A stretch of 64,000 nucleotides of DNA from Cladocopium goreaui (taxonomy: Eukaryota > Sar > Dinophyceae > Suessiales > Symbiodiniaceae): positions 47,408 to 111,407 of the forward strand of contig CAMXCT020001475.1 of assembly GCA_947184155.2 (NCBI GenBank), in the 5' to 3' direction. This document shows positions 14,901 to 26,900 of this stretch, one piece after another; position 1 is the first letter of the stretch; each line of letters starts with the position of its first letter. A program made the position numbers and the translations under genes. The notes beneath the pieces were generated by a model. That model worked only from the letters and a program-made list of their open reading frames with translations, had not been told where the DNA came from and did no database searches.

Positions 14901-17900
14901 CAACCGTACCAATCATTTTGAGAGTATCCATAGTAGGATTCTCATGTTGACCAGTCATCTGTCCAGTAGGTGTCATAGTCGTAACTCCAGGTTTCTTCGG
15001 CTTGGGCAACTTCTTGAGTTTCGGGGGCTTGAAGTGCGAAATGATGGAATTTGTTGTTGAAATTGTTTTCCTCCTTGGTTTTTACCGTCGCCTTTTCCTT
15101 TACACTTCCATGAAGGCATTCCTTTGAAAGAATCCTTACCTTTCATTCCTTTCTTGCCCTTTTTGCCTTTTCCTTTTCCCCAGAAAGCTTCGTCTTGCTG
15201 GTCGTTGTCCCACGCTGCATAACCTTTTCCTTTTGACCTCGGGCGGAAGCCGGGTCTTGAGCGTTTGCCTTTCTTCCCATAGCCCTTCGGTTTACCTTTC
15301 TTGAACGATCGGCCGTACAATCGGCGCTTAGAGTATGTACCCTTAGCGACCAGAACCCAGAAATCGGTTTCTGTGAAAAGACATGTGAATCCTTCTTCTC
15401 CTGTTTCCTCATCGATAACCCAAAATGCATGTTCACCTTCCTCAGTTTCACCTTCGTCAATGATGCGAAAGGAAGACCGTTTTCGGTGCGAGATGTTTGG
15501 ATCAACGACTCCGTTCCTGGAAGCACAGAACAGCTCGAGGAAAAGCTGTTTCACCTGCAAGTACGTGTACTGCGGCATAGCGATCTGTCGAATGTTCATT
15601 GATGAAACAAAGCGTTCACGTTGTTGTTCATTCAGGTCTGATTGTACTAAAAAGGTCAATGACATCAAGTTGTCTGACACTGGAAATGCATTTTGATGCT
15701 GTGCTCGCCGATTCGTGATTGTTTGTTCTCGAAGGGTTACTTGGTAGTTCATTCTCTCTTCATCATTGGCTAGATTTTGAAAGTGCCAATGCTGCCAAAA
15801 ATTCGGCCGTGCCTACGTCCGGTAAATCGGTCAAATCAATCAAGTCGGTCCACGATGCAAGGAGTCTCTTCTGTGCAATCTCGAAACGTCCTTTCCAGTG
15901 CACGAATTCATGCCGGCCTCGGTAAGTTCGAAACAACTGGAGGAATCGCCAAAGAAACACACGATTTACTCCCTGCACAAAGTAGGGAGTAGGGTCTCAG
16001 TGTGTCCTTAAAATGGGAGAGGCCACGATCCGGATCTCGGAGTATAGGGCATTGTCGAGCATTGACTTGTAAAATGAAGCTGCATTTTTGAGCGATGGAC
16101 CATGCTTGTCTGCATCTAACGTTGTGATGCCTAACCAGTCATTTATCAAGCCCTCATATTCAAACCAACTGGATTGGCCATCAAACTGTGAAGGTACCTT
16201 TGGAGGCATTTTGATGCCTGGTCTGTTGTCCATGGTACTGACGGCGTAGGCTTCCGGCTCTTCATATGTTTGGATTTGAAGTTGTTCTTCGTCCGAATCC
16301 ATGTTTTGGATTAAGACCATGGCAGCTACTCGGAGTTGTGCCACAAGCTGCCCTTGCAAGTGCAAGAAGCAACTGCAGTCCGAATATCGGATCTTAGCAG
16401 GGCACAGAGCTCCGCTACCACTTTGAGGTAGGAATCCCCGGTATTTAGGGGCCCTGGATATGAGCTAGAAAACTATGAGCACTTGTGGTCAACAGTCGGA
16501 GCGCAGCACCTTTTCTGCAGCTATGCTAGCAAGTCTTGAGCCTTGAGCCACGGAGTGGTGCAGTGGATGATGTGAATTAAAGTGAACATGTCACATGGTA
16601 TGCAAACTGTAAATGCATTGTGTAGACACGTCCGCAAAAGTAGGTTACAGGGGGAGGGGGTTGGAACGCTGGACCATATATACACAATACCTCCAGCAGC
16701 AGCGCGTGTTGGGTTTCAATCTCTGGGTCTGGGACTGGTGCGCCACCGATGCAAGGCACTCAAAATCGGAATGGAACCCTGGACCCCTGAAACCTGGTAT
16801 CCTTGTTGCCGTTGGATTGCAAAGCTGGGTTAACACATGCACAAACACATAACATTGATCGCCAGTACTGGTTGCAGTGCTCGTTGCAGTGCTTGCTTTG
16901 GTTTCGAAAACAGTTCCTTGTGGATGGTTTGCCAGGTGAAAGAAAGTGCATTAGAATGCCTTGGGAACTTGGTGGCCTGCACTGGGGACAGCAATATTCG
17001 TGAAGTGGTTGATCGAGTGCTTGCACTTTGAATCAATTGTTTCCTTCCGCAAATGCGTGACAATCTTGTTTGCAGGACCTTCCAGACTTCCAGCCCATGA
17101 TTCAAGACTGCCTCCCTTCTTTTGTGGAGCGCATTAAGAACGAGGCAACTCACATGCCATGAAATCAAGAAGTTTTGGACTGAATCGACTATGAATTGGA
17201 TCCCCGGGGTCCCCCTGGTACTCTTGCTTGGAATGTCATGGAAGAAGAATGACAAAAATCAGAATCTTGGAAGAGTGGATGGCCTCATGTCTTTTTTCAA
17301 TGACATTTTGTTTTGGTGTAAGAGGGTTCAAACCGCTCAAGCGACTCAAGGCTTCTCAACGTGTTTTGCAGGTGACACGTTCGACAGCAATCAAAGCGTT
17401 GAGGACAATCTGCATGTCCAAGGCGGCGGACAGCTGTGAACAAATCTCGATTTTTTTTTCTTGCTGAACATATCTCGACATATCTCGACATATGTCGACT
17501 CTTTGAGCCTCGTGTGAGTTCTAGGCCTTGCACAAAAATGAGAAAAATCGTCTTGAATTGAACTCCGAAAGATTTGCATTGAAGGATATTGAAGGCTTTT
17601 CGCTTTGATGGCATTTGAAGGTTCAGATAATTGCAATCAGCTCTATTCTTCCAGCGGCTCCCTTCTCAGATGGGATAAAAGTGATAAAAGTCAAAAGTAT
17701 TTTCCCGTGCTTTTGGAGTGACAAAATGATTTGTGTATCGGACTGAGGTGGGGAGTAGCCTGTCGCAATACCTGAGCCAGAACAGTCGTGCATTTAGGCA
17801 GGGCTCGCCGATTAGGACAGTACTGTTCCTTTCTTGTGCCAGCACGTCGTCACCACTTGCTCTCGTTGGAAAGCATATGTTGATATATTTTGGACAGTCG

Positions 17901-20900
17901 TATGTTTGAACAGGTTTTAGCACTGGCTGAATGGACTATTCAGCAGCTTCTTTTCCAGTGGCCTATGCTGGATGCACCTCGATGCATGTTCAGGCAGCAA
18001 TGTTTGGATGCGCTTGTGCACCTCATCAGAAAGTGCCCTAAGTGCACTATGATGCATCTGGGCTTGGGGCAGATAATCTCCGATAGCAGAAGTTCAATCT
18101 GCTCCGCACTGTGGCAAATTGATGGAATCAGACAGGTATGGAAGCAGCATTCCAACAGACACCACAATGCAGATACTAGGCAGCCTTGGGACATAGTTGG
18201 CGTTTGGATTTCTGGAGCTGCAGTATACTGTGTTGATGAAATTCAAACCGCTGGACCGCTCCTGCTTCGGTGGTAGGTGACATGGTGGCGTTCATCACGG
18301 ACACGGATTTGTACATCACAGATCTTTGTGTCCAGATAGCTGTCCAAGTACTTGCGCCAAGTTTTCCGCGCTCTAGGATATTCTAGGATACAAATGGATG
18401 ATACAGTGCAAATTCATTGCAATCCGAAATCCATTGAGGTGCTGCTGATTTCGCATCTCAGATCCTGCCAGCTTATCAGATGAGTTCTACCTGCCAGGTC
18501 CTGATCACTTCACCGAGGATGGCGGCTTCTGTCATTGAACGCTGCGTGCCCACTCTGAAGATACGGAGAACATGAAGAAGATCCATGACATTCTTGTCAC
18601 AGTGTCACACCTCTAGATTTCTTGAAAAGATTCAGACAGAATGTGCATTGGTGAGACATTGAACAGGTGCCAGCCGTCTTGTCAGTCTGTAGATCACCAC
18701 TGCTTCAAGGAAGTGCATTGGCCAGGTCCTCAGCTATTGTGCCCTGTGGCACAGTGTGGCACAGTGTGCTTGTGCCGCATGTAATCATTGCCAATTTGTC
18801 GTGCTAATTTGTTGGTAACCAAAACATTCCGAGACGCCACATCATAGCATGTAATGTGATGTCATGCAACAAAGTAATGGCATACAACTTGGTTGGGAGT
18901 GGTTTGGAGTGGTTTGGATATGGTATGAATGTGGTAAGGTTAGTATGTAGGTGAGGGACAATGCGCGTGGTATGCCTGTCGTACACGTTGTGTATATTGT
19001 TGTCCGTGTTGTGTATGTCATCCGTTGAACACTTGGTGGCCAGCGTTATTTGACAGCACATCCTGTAGAAGAAAACGGTTGTCACTTGGAGTGTGGACAT
19101 GTCGTCTTCTCAAATGTTCTTTGGTCTGTACATGCATGTATTACACACACAGTATATAAATATACAGAGCGCAGGGGGACGAGACAAAACTGAAAAGCCA
19201 GAGAGGAAATTCACTCAAAACATACGCAAGCGGAGCGTACAGTGTAGAGCAGATGGTGAGAACGAGGTGTACGAACAAACGCTGACAGTGCCGGCTGAAA
19301 AAAAGTATTTGTATCCAAATATTCTGCAAATGTTGGTACAAATCCCTTTTACAGACTTGGTATTGTTTCTTTAGGATGCTGTGGGAGTGCTACTGAAGCT
19401 GATTTTAATTGTTCTGCAGTAAATCTCTGAACTCCGTTTGACAAAAGAAAGAAACAAATACTTGGACGGCACTGCGCTTTTGAGTCATAGGCATTGCAAT
19501 TGCAAGATAATTTCAGGCTAGCATTAGTAGCGGAAACAATCTACACAAAGGTGCAGCACACAATCTGTGAGTTTGATAGTACACATACTATTTCGCCTGA
19601 ATCTCTGTCCGTCTCTGTGCATTTGTCAAAAACTACATCAACAGGAAGAGAGAATCTGTGTGGCATTCACCAGAACGAGGAAAGAGACACCGGCACTTCT
19701 TAAAGAATATGACGCATGTGATTCGTTTCTACGTTGATTCTGAATGCATTTTTCTTGTGCAAATTGTGCCTTGTCACAGCTGTGCCCCAAGGATTCGATT
19801 TTGAACTTTTTGTCTCGAGTTGCACAACACAGAGAACACTGCCCCTTCGAAAAGCTGCGACAGGACCTGTAAGAGAAAGCCAGACAACACCGAGAAGTAC
19901 ACTTTTAGAATCTTGAGAATCTTTTAGCTTGATTTGCGTTCCATCGATTTATTGCTGGAAATTTCCATCGATTTATATAATTGTTTGCTTTATTTAGTAT
20001 TATAGATATTTGCGGTTCTGTTTGCAGATCTGTTACAACTGTTATCTGTGCCTGGCTCTTGGCACTTTGCACGAAGTACGACGAAGTACAACGACTTCCG
20101 CAGGAGCTAAGCAATACATCAGTGATTACTTCTGCACAAGCTCAGGCATAGTTGCGGCGATGGCTAGTGACGGCTAGTGGGGATTGGGGTGCATGGATTT
20201 GTGCAGGACCAGTGGTACCAGTAGTACTAGAGACAATTCGCTTTGAAAGGTTGATTCTTTCAGTTCAAAGCAAGGCCGTGAGTATTATGTCAGCAGAGTG
20301 TATTTCAGAAGCAAATTGCAGCACGACATTTTGCAGGCACAGCGCCACGTGCGGCTGACATGTGAGTTTATCGGACACGTATCTTTGATGTAATTGTAAT
20401 CGTGATACCGTGAGACTGCATGTCTCTTTGCTTGTGCCAAAATGAGGAGCGTGTTCACCTTTATATTCTTTGAGAAACATATCCTATCTACAAAAGCAGA
20501 ATATTTTTCATTGTGTACTTTTGCAGAACACTTCCAGATTGCTCCGACAATATCACAGATTTCATTGACAGGTCATTGGAACCCTAGCAAAAGGCCTAGC
20601 TGCTGTTACTTCTTCATCGGCGCCAGACGTGCAAAAGGCTAGAAAGAACCACACCAGTCCTGTTTATCAGAGGATCCCGAGCCCCTTTTGTTCTCTCTCT
20701 CTCTCTCTCGCTATCTCTGTCTGCTCAATGCCCCTCTTTTTGGTTGATATTTCTATACCATACTTTCAATAGGTACTGCATTTGTGAGAGTGTGCCTGTG
20801 AGCTGCTTGGATGGAAGAATCTTGAATTGGTGCCATGAAGGGGAGTAAGCCGAACTGGACGCTGGCAAAAGAAGGGTTAGTTGAGTCGTCATAGATCACA

Positions 20901-23900
20901 GTGAAGTTTTGGGCTCACATTTGTGACTCATTAATTATTCGTGTTGATCCGTGTTGTTATGTACTGGGGCAGAAAGTATCAGAAAGTATGCGGTTTGAGA
21001 GCAGGCTGCTGTGCAGCACTTCTTGGAGAGCGTGAGAAAAACAGCAGGGAACTCATCTCCTGAAGTCACGCACTCAGAAGTTGCAGAAGTGCGGTCTCGA
21101 CTTGGTTAGCTAAACAAACATACACTAAAGATGTTGATCTCGATTTATATAAATCGGGCCTCGTGTTGACCTTCACAGACCCACAGAGAGTCAAACTCTT
21201 GAGGCATCACAAAACCATATCAAAACCTCCTCATGGCATATGACAGGTGATCCACCAGTGCGAACTTTCTCTTCTTGCACTTGGTGAGACTGGAAAGTGC
21301 CCTGCTTTTCTGCAACTGAGTGCAATGCGGACTACTTCATGGAGCCAAGCATATTCAGGTCACAAGACTGAACAGTAGACATGTCGTCTCAAGCAAAATG
21401 TGGAGTGAGAGTCTTAATATCTTGGAAGACTTGATCCTGACATCACTTTGTCACAGGGCAAACCTCTCAACAAAACCAAAAAGAAAACGAAGCAAAACCG
21501 GAGGCCAGGCATGGGCCTGAAATCGCCAAGTAGATTTCTTGCAAGGAATCCTAATTCACATGTAACAACATGTCACTGCTGGTAGAATCTGTACTAACCC
21601 ATGTGTCTCTTCCACTGATTCTTCACGAAATTTCTTCATCCGACCTTCCCCTTTACAAAGTACACCTTTCTCAGGAGATTTATTTCCCAGCTTTTCCAGA
21701 AATGAAAGGAAATGTGTTCAGTGGGAGCACGAGCACGAACGTTCCAGGAGTACTGTCGACTATATAATCATAGCAGACGGCAAGCCAAGAAGGCAAAATC
21801 AAATGTTACATGTCTTCATGAAAAGACACTTGTAGATAAGTGGATTAAAACCATGAAGTGTAGTGAACTAGTGAACTGTTCTGTAAACACATTTTTCCAT
21901 CATTTTTCCAACAGGGTACAGTTGATGCTTTCAGAAGCATGTTAGACTAAGATGGCTTTGCTGAACTGCAAACATGACGGGCCCTTGAGAGGTACACCGA
22001 CCTCTCCGGTGTTCCAGGATTTTGCGATGTGCTTTTGCAGCAGCTTGAGAGCCAGCAGGACAATCCCAACTTGAGTGCAGTGAGTTATGTCTTTGAAATA
22101 CACATTTGTTACATTCTGTTACAATGTGCTACAAGTGCTCTTTGTTATCATGTGATATGTCAGAACTGTCCGTCATCTCCCTCTCTCTTGAAGTAAAAAA
22201 ACGACTCGTGCTGTGTTTGTGGGCTGACAAGTTGGGCTACTTGAATTTGGTCTAGAAGATTCCGTTTGGGATGTAGTTTGGGGTTCACTTTCAGTCAGCT
22301 CACAGTTGGTAGTTATGAGATGCTGTTTGGAATTTCTGTGACTCGTGAGCTTCAATTATGACTGTCTGAAGGATGAGATTCGGTTGGCAGCTGCACTGGC
22401 ACTAGGATATGTCGGAGTCCCTACTTTCAGGAACATAGGGCTGAAGATGTTGAAGAAAACGCGTTCAGTGATTTACAGTAAAGGGAAAAAACGTGTTTGT
22501 CAATAACTTATGGCAAGTGCAGTTCTTGCCTTTGGCACCACAATAGGCCTGCAAACCAGGCCACAGTTGGAGCGATGGGTACATTGCTGAAAGTTGTGAT
22601 CGACAACGTTCAGCAGGCAACTCCCAACTTGTTTGTGGTGGGCCTTTGCAGGAATCATTTCAGTCACCACAGATTTGAACCATTTACACTCTTCGTAATT
22701 CATTGTTCTTTTTGGAGTTGAACGTAGGATCTCCTGGTGTTGTCAATGGAGGCTGGCACAGAAGCTCCGGGACAGAAGAAACAGTGCTCCTGCACTGCAC
22801 CTATGTGTTCATCAATCGATGTTCACCAAAACCCTCCAAGAAAAGAACCGTCTCATACTGCTACTAATTCCAGCTTTTGATTTCAGGTACTTGCTGCTCA
22901 CCTCTCTCAGAGAAGTGATAGCCATTGGTGTTGCTGAAAGGCCGCCAATGTTGTGGAACTGCTTGAGACAAGGTTAGACAGGGTGTAGAAAAGTGCTCAG
23001 ATTGAGAGACCAGATGCCAGCCCCAAAAGCTACAGGGCAAGTTGATTCATCCACAAGCCGCACGGAGATCCTTGTGCCAACTGTAAGTTCGATCGATATT
23101 TAGATGAGCAGGCCGCTTGAATCCTGAGAGTCAACCATTTAGATTTCCTGGCTTGAAATTTTGAAAATACTCATGCTGATTTGTTGCATGTTATGTGTTC
23201 AGCTGCTGAAGTGACCTTGTCACTGCTGGTTATTGAAAAAATGCTACAGCCTGCAACATGCCACTCTTCCAAACCTTGTAAATCTACAATCACTGTAGAG
23301 TGTAGGCACGGATCGCGATCGCTTGCTGAACACCTAAAGCCTCATGTGGGCCGGGTGTTGTGGGATGCTTGGTAATCTGGGTGCAGTGGAACAAACACAA
23401 GGAGCACATTAACATACATTAAAGAAACAGACCGAAGCAGAGAATGAAGCAACATGACAACATTTCGAGGACTTCCCTGGTTGCACATTTGGGCCGGTCG
23501 CAAGTCTTTCGGCCAGTTTTGCAGCTCCACATTGCCATGCACTGTTTCTCAGGCCAATTCTCCAACAGTATGCAGATTCACAGGAGGTGCAGCACTGGAT
23601 GTTTTCGGTGTCCTCTTTTACCATCTGGATTTGGAACAACGATATACAGTACCTAGACTTCTGTTTACCTCTTTTTTGCAACTAGTGATGTTAGTACTTG
23701 CCCTGAAGGAAAGCATGCGAAATGTCGTGTCGGAGTCGCTGGGACACCTCCTGGCCGTTGATCAGGACAGGCAGACCAGTGCCACGCTATGCCGCTATGC
23801 CACAATTGTTTCTATGCATCGCTCGAGTCTGCCACACAGGTGCAAAATGATGCAAACATTCACGCTTTGACACAGACGCATGCGCGTGCAACCACACACA

Positions 23901-26900
23901 CATGCAAATATGTAGACATGCATATAATTATATATAATTACACGTTATAAACATGGTATATAATTACATTATATACTGTATATGTATATATATATTTACA
24001 CATTATGAAATAGACATAGATAGATAGATAAATAATGATAAATAGATAGATAGATAGAAAGATAGATCGATCGATCAATAGATAGATAGATAGATAGATA
24101 GATGGATACATAAGCACACAGACACACAGACAGACTGACTGACCGACTGATGCAGAAGATGCATAGGATAAATGAAGCACATAAGACAATTAGGACACAT
24201 ACATACATTGCATTGCATCACGTTGCTGTACATTATGTACCTTAAATGACTGCGTTAAATACGCTGGATACATTAAATACCTTACATACACATTGCATAC
24301 ATTACAATCATACACAAGTACACAGCAAGCACACATGCACAAACTCTTGGGACCCTTTTAAGTGCCACCATGCAGGGTCTTTGCATCAACGAATCTGATT
24401 GGCAAAGACTTTCACAATCATGGAACATATCAGTATTCCACTGAACTGTGCGCAGCAAATCGCTAAATAGCCTTTGCAACTATTCAGATGAATCAAACCA
24501 AACTGAGCCGTTTGAATATATAATGAAGCTGTAAAAGAACTTGTTGGACGCAGACCTACAGGACCGCATGAGGCAAGTTTTTTCCCCAACTACAGCACAC
24601 CAGACGCATGGAAAGACCTCGAGCGCACCGGTTGATTGAAAGACTGGCACCGATGCACCACAAGAATGACAATACTTGACAATGTGATATCCCAAACACA
24701 TATCAGCGCAACGTTCTCCATAACATGTTTGAGCAATTTGATGGTGTTTTTTCATCCAAATCGGCATTGAATACGTATTATATATGCTTTTGAAACTACT
24801 GCATTGCTTCATTCATTTGCGTCATCGATTTCGTATCTAAAAGCCTCGTCACCCAAAGCGTTTCGGGCACTTTCCGGCCATATACATGTCCCTTTTGAAC
24901 TTGTAATGATGTTCGTCCATTCATGTTGTTTGCGGTCATAGCTTCCCCTCTGGCAAATAGGTAACTGGAATTTCTCAGTCCAGCAGTCAAACCAGATTGA
25001 GCACTCAGCTTTAGCTTGTGCCAGACCAACAGCAATTAGCAAAGACTTTCAATTTCGAACAGGCAACAAATACACACTAATCTGGACATCAGCCTCCTCA
25101 GCCTTAGTTTGTTCCATAGGGATGCACTCGTCTCCGTGTGGCATTAATGATGTTGGTTTGCTCTTATTACATTGCCTGTGTGTGGTGTATGTCATTTGGA
25201 TGTCCTCCGTGTCTTCACTGTGAGTGCCAGCCAGACTTTTGCCGAGTCCGTTCACTCCATTGCCGGTGCTGTGGAAAGCTAACCTTTTTTCTTTAAGAGA
25301 ATGCTTTGTCAAGATGTTCGATGTGCACAACATACTCATATACTCAGGCATCTATGATACACACATATACATGCATATATGTATGTATAATAAAGGTTAT
25401 CGTAATATGTTATATGTTATATGTAATATATATTTTCAAATGTAATATTTAATATGTTACATTTTTATGTCATATGTTATGTGTTATATGTATATGGATA
25501 TGAATATGTAGCAAGTCTGTATTGATATGTCTTGTATACATTTGCACTGCTCTTAAACTCTGCAAAGGAGGCGGTTCTTCAAGCTCTGACAGCCTTGCTC
25601 TCCAAAGAAAGGCAAGGGCTTGTTGCAGGTTTGACACAAACAGTGACGATTTGATGATGAATGGTGAGCACGATGTCTTGTGCAAGTGGCAAAGCTGGCA
25701 GGGAGAGTTGGCGAATGAGAGCCGCAGCTGTGGCATCCGTGCGGTTTGCAGCAGCCAAGCATTGTCAGGTTCCACCAAGCAACTGTAGAGAGGTGACAAG
25801 TTTGAAGGATGATGGAAAATGATGGAAATATGTTGACATTTATTTCAAGTCTCGACAAAAGCTGCGGGAATGTCTTCGCAGGCTTCAACAGTGCTGCCGC
25901 TGAAGGCCGGGGACTTCAAAATTGGGATGCAAGCTATTCTGTGCTTGCTGCTTCCGGACACAACATGGCGACCGCTGCAGGTGATAAGTTGAAAATGAAA
26001 CACGTACACAAAAACACAAACTGCGACATGCTCCAGAAAAGAGAAAATCCATAGAAAAGAAGTGAAGTGCATGGCTCCGATTAGTCTGCTTCAATCTGTG
26101 ACGTCTGAAAACGACATGTCTTCAACAGTGCAATGCAGACACGTCTGTCCGCTGTGTTGCCACCTGCGAAGGAAGCTTTGCTGCAATGCCTTGGAGATGA
26201 AGAGCTCCAGGTCTCAGTGTCCCAAGTGTCCCAAGTGCAGCTTTGTCACAAAGCACATGCGGTCATCAGATAGTCACATAGTCCATTTAAATCCATTTAA
26301 ATCATGTACACACAGACATATAGTCCATTTATAGTCCATTTATAGTCCGTTTATAGCCCATTTATAGTCATTTATAGTCCTTTCATTCTCCAGCGACTTC
26401 AATAAATTGAACGCAATATGGGATGAAATGTGGGAATGAACATGAAATGTGAATAGTAACACCTTTGATGCAGTTTGGGTAGGTGGGTGGGTAATGATGG
26501 TTCCCTCACTGCCAATTTTGGCTCAAGTGAGGGCACCCGCCGCAAGATTTTATCACCGACTCGTCAATTGCGGCGGGTGGGTGATGAGCTCATTGGTACC
26601 CTCAGGCTATCTCTTGGAGACAGAAGAGCCTGAGGGTAAGGGCTGGGGGTGTTCGCGGCGCTGATCACAGGCTACATAGCCCGGTACCTGCCAGGATACT
26701 ATCCAGCTTCCCTGGGCCTGCAGGTGAGCTATGGCAGCAGGCCCAACAGATGTTGAGCGGGATGCGATAACAAATGTCAAGAAGGCACTGGAATGGGCAG
26801 GGTTTCTTCAATGATGCAGATCTGCAGGCGATGCTGACGGCATGGAAAATAGCTGGTAGGCGGCGGCAGCAGCGGCACCGACCGCAGGGCCGTAGAATCA

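Larger units (their letters stand above)
6396..16649 (-). mobile_element. Ty1/copia-type LTR retrotransposon, decayed, antisense in a CAND1 intron
   Basis: Two direct repeats of 225 and 226 bp (6396-6620, 16424-16649) differ at about ten substitutions and one indel. Read on the minus strand each starts TG and ends CA. GGGGG flanks both outer ends, a 5-bp target duplication as usual for copia. Minus-strand order is Gag (about 16.36-14.97 kb), protease, basic linker, integrase, a methyltransferase-like domain (to about 11.98 kb), then repeats and a gap, then a proline-rich segment (8.64-7.1 kb). Protease and integrase before the place where RT would be is the Ty1/copia order. Many frameshifts make it a dead copy. 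No RT or RNase H motif is visible. The purine-rich tract expected before the 3' LTR is not obvious. Confidence 0.88.

Noticed and set aside
14603..14950. 115-codon plus-strand ORF
   Set aside because: Antisense shadow of the copia protease region.
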